A DNA stretch of 64,000 bases. It comes from Lachancea mirantina. Lineage: Eukaryota > Ascomycota > Saccharomycetes > Saccharomycetales > Saccharomycetaceae. Below, one piece after another: positions 9,918 to 18,881 of this stretch (position 1 is its first letter; every line of letters starts with the position of its first letter). Location: positions 1 through 64,000 of the forward strand of contig LT598469.1 of the NCBI GenBank assembly GCA_900074745.1. Reading direction: 5' to 3'. The translations under genes were made by a program, and so were the position numbers. The notes below the pieces were generated by a model that ran no database searches, had not been told where the DNA came from, and saw only the letters and a list, made by a program, of their open reading frames with translations.

Positions 9918-12900
9918 TCATCGTCTTTGAGTCTCTAGAGCCTTGTACTCCTTGCCTGTGATAATTTTAGTGACTAGCCACTTGCTTGCCTCTTTTTTTT
10001 GATGCACGGCAATAGGATTTAAATTCCAGCCAATTTTCAAATCACTATCAACAGTTGCTCCAAAACGAGGAACAACGTAACAGAGCCTCTCATTAGAATT
10101 TATTGCGATCGCTTTCAAACCCTGGCCTGACAATGGTTTGCTGTAAGTAAGTAGAGAGCTCTTGCGAGCAATATTGGCTAAGGGTGTGCTTTTAATGTCA
10201 CAGAGAGGCTTCATTCTGGTCTTTGCCCTCTCGGGATCTGCTGACAATTGAAGTGAAGAATAAACGATGTATTTGGGAGGTAACTCGCCTGCAGAGCTGA
10301 TAATTGACCCAGGGTGTATGAACACGAAACTCTCCTGGATTTCGTGGGACTTTGGTGCTAGAACAGGCAGATATGGTATGCTTGTGATTTTAGAGTTATT
10401 ACCAATCCTAACTTCATCCGGAACTATCTGATCCGCTCTTACAGCGACGTGGTCTATAAACCCAGCACAAATCATTTGTTTTAAAAGCTTTATTTGATCT
10501 GCATCAGGAACGCCACTTTTCAGATCGCTGTCTGTCACTGTAACACCAATGCTCTCAGGGCACGTGTTTGCTTTGACAATGTATAGGAGTTGCCTCCTCA
10601 AATTTTTGATCTCGTCCATCATTTTGGGTCTGAGAAAGTTATTTTTTAGGAAGGCCTCCGTCTTCGCTGGACTAACGTGATCTAAAGCGTTGACAGCACT
10701 CATGACTTTGAAAACGTCGCTTATTTTATCCAGCTTACTAAATCTCATTTGTGTTTTGTGATATTGAGCACGTCGTCCTGCAGCTCCATTCTTGACAGAC
10801 TCTACTTCGTCATCTATATCTGATGATAGAGAACCTAATTCTTGCTCATTCAAAAAAGGATCGCCTACTGACAATGCGCTGACAATGGACACAACATACG
10901 GTAAGCAACCACGTTCATTCCCAACGAGCAGCATTTTCGAAAATCGGGGACTCAACGGAAAGAAGCTCATTTTTTGTCCATCAGGTGTAATCTTTTCTTT
11001 CTCATCCAACGCTCCTAGATATTCTAACAATTTTATAGCGTTTGACAGCAATGCTTTTTCTGGCAGCGTTGGGAATGGGAAGTTCATTATGTTGTTGATT
11101 GCCATGGCTTTCATTTGTAACACAACGCTTTCAACAGGCATTCTCAGAATTTCAGGGCGCGAGAATTGTTGAAAGTCGTTCTCATAAACAGCAGAGGAAT
11201 ATAGACGGTAACAGTGACCTGGTCCAGTTCGTCCAGCCCTACCTGATCTTTGTCCGGCTGACGCCTTACTTACCCAATCAATTTCAAAGCTTTGTACACC
11301 ATTCTTTTTATTATATTTCCGTTCCTTAGAACGACCACAATCCACCACGTATCTCACATTTGGTATGGTCAAAGACGTTTCGGCTACGTTAGTCGCAATG
11401 ACACATAGTCTAGATCCAGCTGGAGGTTCCTGAAAGACTTTCATTTGCTCCTTCGTGGGTAGTAAAGAATACAGGGGCAAGACGTAAAGTGGATCATCGG
11501 CCTTCTGGCCATCCTCTAAGGTTTCCTCAAACCCTTCATCATCAGACTCGTCAAGTGACTCCTCCTCTTTGCTTTGGTCAAACACGCCGACGCTAAATTC
11601 AATATCTTCAGCCTCTAAATCAACATGTTTGGCATCGGCTCTTGAGATAACATCCAAGTCTCCATTTTTCTCTTTGGTACTCCGATCCTTTGGTAAAGGA
11701 AATTCTTTTCGCAACCTTTTAACCATGTCTGTAATCTCTTGTCTACCCGTTAAAAAGACTAGAATCGCCCCTCGGGGTAGTCGGCGATGTATTTTGCACG
11801 TCTTTTTAAAGGCCTCATCGATATAGTTGAAAGGAGTTCGCTTATTAAAATGAATCGAAACAGGAAACTGTCTTGCATCGACTTTTAAAATCGGTGGGGG
11901 TACTTTGAATAGTTTTGGATTTTCACTGAAGTCCGAAACCCTTAAAGTGGCGGACATAATTATCAATTTTAGTTTTTTGCATGTGTCAGGATTTTCAGCA
12001 TTTAGTTTGGCTCTCAGGTTCACACACCTACTAAGCATACCGATCAAAATATCTGTATTGATGTTTCTTTCATGAGCTTCATCGATGATAATGGCGGAAT
12101 ATTTCAAGAGTTTGAAATCTTTCATCATTTCTCTTAATAGAACACCATCAGTCATGAATTTTAACCTAGTTTCATCTGACAGAGATGTATCGAATCTAAT
12201 CTGATAACCAACTTTTGATCCATTATCCCCTAACTCAACGGCTACTCTTTGTGCCATCGACATGGCTGCAACTCTACGAGGTTGAGTTACGCCAATCATG
12301 CCAGGGCTTTCCGAAGACTCTAAATTTCCATAGCCGGATTCGTAAAGGAATTGTGGTATTTGCGTAGTTTTTCCCGAGCCTGTCTCACCACACACTAAGA
12401 CAACATCGTTGTGATGAATCGCCTCCATTATTCTTTGTTCTTCACCAAAAACAGGGAGTCTCATCCTGGATTCCTGAATTTCAGGAGCTCTTTCAATTTT
12501 GACATACAGCGCTTTTCTCTTAGAATTTGTGTCCAACGGGACAATGTCCTCATGTAGGCCATCTTCCATGTCCTCGGGCCTCACTACTGGCTTGTACTCA
12601 AAATTCAATTTTGGTGTTTCCAATGACACAGTACGGCCTTCGAGTTCTTTAATTTGGTTATTTGCCCAATTTTTGAATTCATCGGCTGCTGTGCTCTGTT
12701 GATCCCTGTCGCTTTCTGAACCATTTAAACTCTCTGACTCAACATTCTCAGAAACTGATCCTTCATCTAAATCCAAATCTCGAGCCACTTCCTCTTCGTT
12801 TTCGCTTGCTTCTTCGTCCGACTCACTGGTACTGGAATCAAAGTCGCCCTCTTCGTCTAATTTCAATCTACGACCTTCTTCCATTTGAACCCGCTCTTTC

Positions 12901-13571
12901 CAGTTGTATCGCTTCTTAGCCCCCTGTCGGCTTTTCTTCACTACATTTACATTGGCGAAGCCAAACCCAATACCAGATCCTCCAAACTTCGCGGGTCGGT
13001 TGTCCACAAACGCACCTTTTTGCATGGACTCTCCATCAGCTGACTCATCTCCTTTAGATTCCCACTGCATTACTTCGTGTTCCTCGTAAAGAATTTCCTT
13101 CGTGTGGTCGTCTCCCCTCCCTTCGCGCTCTAGCTTCAAAGCTTCCGCAAATTCCTCTTTCTTTGTTTGCTTGCCAAGACCTAACCTTTTAGAACTAGTT
13201 AGAATAGATGTGTCTATTTTGTAGTCCTGTAATTTGTCAATTAAGACCCTTTTCTCTTCCCTCTTTAACTGATGCTCGATGAATTTGTCCAGTCTCTTCT
13301 TCTTCAGTCTTGAAATTTTTGTGTCTGTCGGCGTGAAAAGTTCCGCTAATTTGCGCTTCTTAAGTTCCTTTTCTTCTCCAGTTAGAGGTGCTAGTATTTC
13401 TCTGTTTGGATCATTAGGTGACTCCAACGGTTCACACCTTCCTGTCGATTCCTCCGGCTCATTTTCCAAGTCCCGAAAGAATTGCTTATTTCTTACTCGT
13501 TTTAGCTCATTCTGTTTAGCAATTTGACCTGCCCTCGCTTTGGAGTTGAAGCGTTTACGATAAGTACCCAT
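9918..13571 (-). CDS. ECM16: DEAH-box RNA helicase ECM16/DHR1, 18S rRNA processing
   Basis: 1217 residues (about 1267 in S. cerevisiae). Dhr1 unwinds U3 snoRNA from pre-18S rRNA in the small-subunit processome in the nucleolus. The N-terminal ~350 residues are charged, with Lys/Arg blocks and a long acidic tract at about 240-290. The helicase core follows: motif I GETGSGKT at 395-402, motif II DEAH at 497-500, motif III SAT at 540-542, and motif VI with QRSGRAGRTGPG. HA2/ratchet and OB-fold regions follow in the C-terminal third. It starts MGTYRKRFNSKARAGQ. PAC and RRPE elements lie just upstream, the usual mark of ribosome-biogenesis genes. Confidence 0.95.
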   Translation of the reverse strand: MGTYRKRFNSKARAGQIAKQNELKRVRNKQFFRDLENEPEESTGRCEPLESPNDPNREILAPLTGEEKELKKRKLAELFTPTDTKISRLKKKRLDKFIEHQLKREEKRVLIDKLQDYKIDTSILTSSKRLGLGKQTKKEEFAEALKLEREGRGDDHTKEILYEEHEVMQWESKGDESADGESMQKGAFVDNRPAKFGGSGIGFGFANVNVVKKSRQGAKKRYNWKERVQMEEGRRLKLDEEGDFDSSTSESDEEASENEEEVARDLDLDEGSVSENVESESLNGSESDRDQQSTAADEFKNWANNQIKELEGRTVSLETPKLNFEYKPVVRPEDMEDGLHEDIVPLDTNSKRKALYVKIERAPEIQESRMRLPVFGEEQRIMEAIHHNDVVLVCGETGSGKTTQIPQFLYESGYGNLESSESPGMIGVTQPRRVAAMSMAQRVAVELGDNGSKVGYQIRFDTSLSDETRLKFMTDGVLLREMMKDFKLLKYSAIIIDEAHERNINTDILIGMLSRCVNLRAKLNAENPDTCKKLKLIIMSATLRVSDFSENPKLFKVPPPILKVDARQFPVSIHFNKRTPFNYIDEAFKKTCKIHRRLPRGAILVFLTGRQEITDMVKRLRKEFPLPKDRSTKEKNGDLDVISRADAKHVDLEAEDIEFSVGVFDQSKEEESLDESDDEGFEETLEDGQKADDPLYVLPLYSLLPTKEQMKVFQEPPAGSRLCVIATNVAETSLTIPNVRYVVDCGRSKERKYNKKNGVQSFEIDWVSKASAGQRSGRAGRTGPGHCYRLYSSAVYENDFQQFSRPEILRMPVESVVLQMKAMAINNIMNFPFPTLPEKALLSNAIKLLEYLGALDEKEKITPDGQKMSFFPLSPRFSKMLLVGNERGCLPYVVSIVSALSVGDPFLNEQELGSLSSDIDDEVESVKNGAAGRRAQYHKTQMRFSKLDKISDVFKVMSAVNALDHVSPAKTEAFLKNNFLRPKMMDEIKNLRRQLLYIVKANTCPESIGVTVTDSDLKSGVPDADQIKLLKQMICAGFIDHVAVRADQIVPDEVRIGNNSKITSIPYLPVLAPKSHEIQESFVFIHPGSIISSAGELPPKYIVYSSLQLSADPERAKTRMKPLCDIKSTPLANIARKSSLLTYSKPLSGQGLKAIAINSNERLCYVVPRFGATVDSDLKIGWNLNPIAVHQKKEASKWLVTKIITGKEYKALETQRR

Positions 13572-13633
13572 ATCGCTTGATTGGGACCTGTTTGGAAACG
13601 TTGAGAGTCAGTGTATCTATCTGCGATTTAGAA

Positions 13634-13643
13634 GCGATGAGCT
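13634..13643 (+). promoter_or_regulatory. PAC element upstream of ECM16
   Basis: GCGATGAGCT matches the PAC motif, bound by Dot6/Tod6 in S. cerevisiae ribosome-biogenesis promoters. It lies about 65 bp before the ECM16 start. Its pairing with an RRPE 20 bp farther upstream makes the assignment strong. Confidence 0.8.
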
Positions 13644-13662
13644 TACGCGCCTGTGGATCTTT

Positions 13663-13672
13663 AAAATTTTCA
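13663..13672 (-). promoter_or_regulatory. RRPE element upstream of ECM16
   Basis: TGAAAATTTT on the minus strand matches the ribosomal RNA processing element (Stb3 site). It lies about 20 bp from the PAC box, the usual spacing range and order for ribosome-biogenesis genes. Confidence 0.75.
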
Positions 13673-13900
13673 TTCATCTCTCTGCACGACCACATCATTG
13701 AGACAATGATTAGTCTGGTCTACAGTTCGAGCGCTGCCAGAGACATTTCGACGGAAACTGAATAACCCAATGATACATAGACTACTCCAATTCGGAGTCC
13801 TAGAACGCTTGATGAATATTGCTGTCTTTACAGTAAAAATACATTCAATATGAGAACTATGGTAATCCCCTTGAGCCTCTAGGGCCTAATTTTTTAGCAT

Positions 13901-16900
13901 TTATTCAAACAGCATGCGAATTTCATCTACTCTCCGACGTTTTCTCTCGTCTTCATCGGCATCGACTGCCTCACCCAAAGTCCTCTTTCTTTCCTGAATT
14001 CTCAGCATCTTCTCTTCAATGCTATTTTCCATAATAAACCTTATTACTTTGACATCGTTTTGTTGACCTATCCTGTGGACTCTGTCGATGGCTTGATCTT
14101 CCAAGCTGGGAGACCACCAGGGATCCATCATATACGCCCTTGATGCACAAGTAAGATTGAGTCCCACACCTCCCGCTTTGAGAGACAGCAGTAAAATCTT
14201 TAGCCTCGCCGGGTCTTTGTTGGCAAAATTCTTTAGTACGGTTGTTCTTTCTTTGAGAGACAAACGGCCATCCAATTTGTATATCTTGGCTTCTTTATCT
14301 CCAAAATTCGAACCTAGTTCTCTTTCAAGAATGTCAAGGTACGAGGAAAACTGGGAAAAGACAACAACTTGCTCACCAGAGGAAGCTTCTTGCAACCTGC
14401 TGAGATTTTTCATTAGAGCCTGAACCTTAGAAGAATATGAACTGTCGTCGAAGCGCTTCAAGTCAAGTTTTGAGCCAGACTCGGCCACGGAAAGTAAGTG
14501 GTGGGGGTTGATAAAAGTTCGACAATTGGGACATTTGAGATCTTGTTTCCGGCTTGTTTGAAAATTAATGAAATCCATAATGCAATTTTGGCAAAATGCG
14601 TGGCCGCACTCCGTAAACACAATCTGGTTTATGGGCTCTATCGGATCTGCAGTACAGACTGAACACTCTAAACTCTTCAATTCTGAATCATCAGAATATT
14701 TATGCCGTATGTGAACGACGGCGTTTTGGAAGCTCCGTTCATCAAAGTTCCGAGTACTCTCTTTGAAGTTTCTGCTTAGGACGTTTTTCAAATCAAAAGG
14801 TTGACACAACTGCTTTCCATTGAGGTCTGCGTCGTTTTCATCTTTAGATCCAAGTAAGTCTAAATGGCAGCAAACTTGGCGGAGTCTCAGAATGTGAACC
14901 AAAATGGTGGAGTACTTTCTCAAAAGGTCGCCGCGCGCCAGACCTTCCATGACTGAACTCTCTGCTCTGTTCAAAAAAAACTTGTAAACTTCGTCCTCAT
15001 TCCGATTGAATTTGACCTTTTCTATAAGCACTTCTTTGTTCGGTAGTTCCACTAATTTTTTCCCGTCCGCATCTCTCATCAGCTTTGTCCGTCTCAAAAT
15101 GACTGGATCAAGGATGGTCGAGACCATATCGAAGGCCTGTTTGTACTGCTTCACTTCAAATGGATCTGAAACTAACGATTTCCAGTAACCTGCTTGAGAC
15201 CAGGGCTCCAAGCGCAGGAACTTGACGGCACTGTACAGATCATCCAGTTTGTTAATAATTGGTGTGCCGGTTAAGATCCATCTTCTGCAGGCAGCTAAAT
15301 CCATTACTGCCTTTGAAGTTCGAGTTGATCTATTTCTGATGGTATGGCCTTCATCTATCACTATTCTAAAAAACTCAACGGAAAATAACCCGTTCGTTCT
15401 GGTAAGCTCCCGAGTACCACGAGACCTCCCTAATTCCTTACTCCATTCATGTTGGACTGTACCATAAGTGGTCAGAAGTATAGAGGGAGGCTGAGTTGTC
15501 TTAGTGAGTAGAGTTTTCAAATTAGTGATACTATTGCCATAGTAAACTTCGCATTTGATGTTAGAATTTCGATTGGCCTTTTCAAATTCTTGCTGCCATT
15601 GTGATAACAAAGACATAGGTACCACAATAAGAGTGGTGGCAAATGCATAATCTTCTTTCGACATCTCTGTAGATGATTGTAAAGAGCTTGTAATGATGGA
15701 AGAATCACTATTTCTTGCTTCAGCGACAAAGTTCTGACTTTGATTAATAAATTCTCTGTCTGAGGGTACAGTTAAAATTAAAGAAAGAACTGAAATAGTT
15801 TTGCCCAGGCCCATCTCGTCTGCAAGTATTCCTCCTCTTTTTACACTCTTTAGAATGGGTTTTTCCTTCGAAAATTCGCCAGTATGCAAATTTGCGTAGA
15901 AAAATGCTCCATTACAGGCATTTTGTTGTTCTTGCAAATTGTTGAGAAGCCTTTGGGCACCCCAAGCAAGATCTTTGGGCCATTTGAACTTTTTCCACAA
16001 AGGATTCATTTTAGCTTCATCAAATTGATTCGAAGAGTCGCCGGCTGCAGCTAGGTCAAACTCCCGCTCCTTTCGCAGCATCCAGGTTAAGCCCTGTTTT
16101 TGATATTTTCTTAGCGTCAATGCAAAATCATCTTCCGATGGGGTCGTTTCAGGTAGAAAGCGCGTCGAGTCGGTTGACAACGTAGCGCGGTAAATCGACT
16201 TTAGTTGATTAAGGTTAAGAGTATCACTTTCCGTTAATTGATCTTCCTGTTTTGGCTCAGGTGTGATTGAGCTTGTCTCATTATCATTGTCATCATCATA
16301 ATTTCCCAAATCTATTACTTGTGTTTGATCTTCAAAGACCTCGTTGTCTTCTGAAGTACTGTCATCTATACTTACCATGTTTACCTCATCAAACAAGCCT
16401 AAAAGAGCAATTCTTCGAGCTCGCGACCTAGCCTCGTCTTCGCTTTCGACGTTAGACTGTGAATAAGAAATCTTTTCTCGACTATCATAATTATAGGACT
16501 TTGGCTTCTTCTCAAATAACACTGACGTTAAAAAAATATCCAACTGCACAACGAAAGAGTCACCAACACTCAGCCGTTTGTTATCGCAAAATATCATTGT
16601 GGCCTCAAATTCAACGTCATCGAAGTCAATTAAAGGTAACACGATTCGTGCAACATTTTCTGGTACTCTGCCAACTTCACGGTTTCTTTCAGCGTCCACG
16701 AGTCTAACAAAGTTTGCCATAGATGTTCTTTTTCTGCCGTTGCCATTGAATAGACGCGAGGCACTTTCTTCCGAGTGTGCACATACAATTTGCAACTCAC
16801 AGCCATATTTTAAAGGTTGAACAGTGGGTCGAGTCGCAAGCGCACTAACTTGAATGGAGCCAATGAAACGTCGCCACTGCACGGAAGGCTTTGGCTTCTT

Positions 16901-17293
16901 GGTTAGCCTTGTACCATAATCTTTCTTTTTCGTGACTCCAAAATTGGAATTAACCTTTGGCGAAGTTATCAGTGGCATGTTGGCCTCCGGTACTGATCGC
17001 TCTTTCTGTGACTGATTTTCAAAGTAAATGCTTACTGCATTAGATATCCTTTCACTTCGATCAGCGCAGGATTCGCATTTGAGTAACAGCATTTCTGCTT
17101 GACTATGACTCAAATCTGGTATGACATCTCTAATTTCCGAAACTTCGTCCTTCTCTGACACTGGATTTTCGGGTGCTGGCCGGTGCCCACCGAACAGTAA
17201 TGATTCTTCGTTCCTTAATGCTTTTCCTGACAAATCCTCCTCCAGATCCTCAAAAAAAAACCGCTTTTTCGGGCTGCTTTCTTGTGGATTCAT
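13901..17293 (-). CDS. RAD5: RAD5, SNF2-family helicase and RING ubiquitin ligase of error-free lesion bypass
   Basis: With the ATG at 17293 the product is 1130 aa (1169 in S. cerevisiae). The frame continues 15 codons further, but only from a TTG. MNPQESSPKKRFFFEDLEED resembles the Rad5 N-terminus, supporting the ATG. Order of parts: HIRAN domain at about 142-255, acidic linker, then the SNF2 ATPase with Walker A DEMGLGKT near 493-500 and a DEGH box (IDEGHTIRN). A RING finger at about 875-925 (CSVC..CGHAFCQNC..CPNC) is inserted into the ATPase. The helicase C-domain follows, with QAIDRVHRIGQ. This RING-inside-SNF2 layout defines Rad5, which polyubiquitinates PCNA at stalled forks with Ubc13-Mms2. 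Confidence 0.95.
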   Translation of the reverse strand: MNPQESSPKKRFFFEDLEEDLSGKALRNEESLLFGGHRPAPENPVSEKDEVSEIRDVIPDLSHSQAEMLLLKCESCADRSERISNAVSIYFENQSQKERSVPEANMPLITSPKVNSNFGVTKKKDYGTRLTKKPKPSVQWRRFIGSIQVSALATRPTVQPLKYGCELQIVCAHSEESASRLFNGNGRKRTSMANFVRLVDAERNREVGRVPENVARIVLPLIDFDDVEFEATMIFCDNKRLSVGDSFVVQLDIFLTSVLFEKKPKSYNYDSREKISYSQSNVESEDEARSRARRIALLGLFDEVNMVSIDDSTSEDNEVFEDQTQVIDLGNYDDDNDNETSSITPEPKQEDQLTESDTLNLNQLKSIYRATLSTDSTRFLPETTPSEDDFALTLRKYQKQGLTWMLRKEREFDLAAAGDSSNQFDEAKMNPLWKKFKWPKDLAWGAQRLLNNLQEQQNACNGAFFYANLHTGEFSKEKPILKSVKRGGILADEMGLGKTISVLSLILTVPSDREFINQSQNFVAEARNSDSSIITSSLQSSTEMSKEDYAFATTLIVVPMSLLSQWQQEFEKANRNSNIKCEVYYGNSITNLKTLLTKTTQPPSILLTTYGTVQHEWSKELGRSRGTRELTRTNGLFSVEFFRIVIDEGHTIRNRSTRTSKAVMDLAACRRWILTGTPIINKLDDLYSAVKFLRLEPWSQAGYWKSLVSDPFEVKQYKQAFDMVSTILDPVILRRTKLMRDADGKKLVELPNKEVLIEKVKFNRNEDEVYKFFLNRAESSVMEGLARGDLLRKYSTILVHILRLRQVCCHLDLLGSKDENDADLNGKQLCQPFDLKNVLSRNFKESTRNFDERSFQNAVVHIRHKYSDDSELKSLECSVCTADPIEPINQIVFTECGHAFCQNCIMDFINFQTSRKQDLKCPNCRTFINPHHLLSVAESGSKLDLKRFDDSSYSSKVQALMKNLSRLQEASSGEQVVVFSQFSSYLDILERELGSNFGDKEAKIYKLDGRLSLKERTTVLKNFANKDPARLKILLLSLKAGGVGLNLTCASRAYMMDPWWSPSLEDQAIDRVHRIGQQNDVKVIRFIMENSIEEKMLRIQERKRTLGEAVDADEDERKRRRVDEIRMLFE

Positions 17294-17812
17294 TTTCAAA
17301 TGCCCCAATCGTCCTAGTATAACGAAAAAGGCAGTCAAGCTCTCTTTTGCCCAGGTTTAAGATTCTAAATCATCTCATCGCCACTTTGGTCTTTTACCTG
17401 ACGCGATATCTCAATCAACATCGAAGCTATACGATCACGTGATTCTACTTTTGTTGCAAGGTTCAACCCAGTTATTAGTTATGTCTGCTAAATGACTCAA
17501 GTTACTCCCAAAAATTAATCAATTCGACTGTGAAAGGCTCCATTGCCAACTTCTCCCAAGATTCTGGATTTCCGATTTGAAGTGCTCTTCAACAATTTAC
17601 CAGTGTAACTGATCTGAGTTTATCGTCTGATGTGACATGCCTTCCAAGAGTATCCAGTAATTGAGCTGGAGCTCCAGTTCAAATAAATACCAATCTCATG
17701 ATTTCAAGGACATGGGTTCAAATCAGTACCAGGTGTTCTACTTTGAATAAGTGTAGACTGATCGCCTTTCAGTCGAGTTCAGCACACGTCCTCTTGCAGA
17801 AAGCAGTGAGGC
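17294..17812. other. divergent promoter region of RAD5 and DLT1
   Basis: About 520 bp between divergent genes. A perfect palindrome ATCACGTGAT, a Cbf1/bHLH-type E-box, lies at 17434-17443. ACGCGA at 17401 is a partial MluI-type site that could serve RAD5. No gene was seen. Confidence 0.4.
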
Positions 17813-18787
17813 ATGAATGATAATGGTAAGATAGCATCATGGTTTTACTGGGCGTCGCTCTCCGTTTTACTTCTCTTGTTCGTGGGCTTTTCCATTGTTG
17901 TTCCGATTGATTCCATGGCTCAGGCTTCGAGATCGAAAAATAAAGCTTTGAACACTTTTATCGTCGTAGGAGCTTTTGTGGCCTTTGGGGTTTTTAGTAT
18001 TGTTATATGCGTAAGCAGAGTCTTGGTCCAGAGAAGCTGTTTACAAGATATTCCTAGAAGGTACCTGCCAATTACTGCGGGAGACATGCCGCATGCTCCA
18101 AGTCGGAAGCTGTTGCACGAAAAACTGAATTGGTCAAGCGAATTGAGTGAACTGTTTTTGAAACCGCGAGAGAGGATTGTTCACGATGGACTCTCGCCGC
18201 CTACCATTGAGGATGTGCAGAGCGATAACCCTTCTGAAGATGGTGAGGGGGACACGCTTTTACCACCGTTCTTGAATTATGAGGACACTGTAAAAATTAT
18301 AACAAGCAGGCTGAAGTACCAAGGCGTCTTCTCGAATTTGGTGGATTTGAAGCTGGATGTCGGTGAAACGTTTTCCGAGATGATTGGCATGCTTTTCATC
18401 GAGAAGGGCGTATTCGTGGACGACGCGAAAGAATATGTCAATTTGTATGAAACCCTCAGATTCGATAACAAGGGCATCACGCAAGATCAATTTATCCGTT
18501 TCATGGACTTGTCACTTTTTTTTGCTGATGAATTGCTAAAGATGAACAACATCAACGCTGACTACAATGACAAAGTGCATTCTTTAGCAGGCTTGGCTAA
18601 CTCATTATACGATCCCAAAACAGAGCCTTCAAATTCAAATTTTGGTGACGGAACCTATTCTCTTTCCGAATCCCTTCAATATTCTCTGGACGGTGGTCTA
18701 GCGGTACCTTTTGATGGCAACGTTGTGAGGAGGACGAATACCAGTAACACAGTTGCAAGGCGCGTTACGAGGGAACCTGAGTCATAA
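17813..18787 (+). CDS. DLT1: DLT1-like membrane protein (YMR126C family), function unknown
   Basis: 324 residues (about 341 for S. cerevisiae Dlt1). Two hydrophobic segments lie near the N-terminus, at about 10-32 (FYWASLSVLLLLFVGFSIVV) and 46-68 (TFIVVGAFVAFGVFSIVICV). A soluble, partly acidic C-terminal part of about 255 residues follows. Dlt1 has no established biochemical role; its mutant is reported to be sensitive to inhibitors of nucleotide synthesis. The name rests on this two-TM architecture, the length and the position between the ECM16/RAD5 block and STO1 in the expected orientation. It is convergent with STO1, with 94 bp between the stop codons. Confidence 0.8.
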   Translation: MNDNGKIASWFYWASLSVLLLLFVGFSIVVPIDSMAQASRSKNKALNTFIVVGAFVAFGVFSIVICVSRVLVQRSCLQDIPRRYLPITAGDMPHAPSRKLLHEKLNWSSELSELFLKPRERIVHDGLSPPTIEDVQSDNPSEDGEGDTLLPPFLNYEDTVKIITSRLKYQGVFSNLVDLKLDVGETFSEMIGMLFIEKGVFVDDAKEYVNLYETLRFDNKGITQDQFIRFMDLSLFFADELLKMNNINADYNDKVHSLAGLANSLYDPKTEPSNSNFGDGTYSLSESLQYSLDGGLAVPFDGNVVRRTNTSNTVARRVTREPES

Positions 18788-18881
18788 TTAACTTGAATGA
18801 ACCGGGAACCAGATGCGAGCATGAAATAACATTTCTCGAGTTATGAATTTACATGGTAATTTATGAAATCGATAGGTACCC

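Larger units (their letters stand above)
13572..13900. other. intergenic, promoter of ECM16 and 3' flank of RAD5
   Basis: About 330 bp. It holds the PAC and RRPE elements of ECM16, listed separately. In S. cerevisiae SAS2 lies between ECM16 and DLT1; no such gene fits here. Confidence 0.5.
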
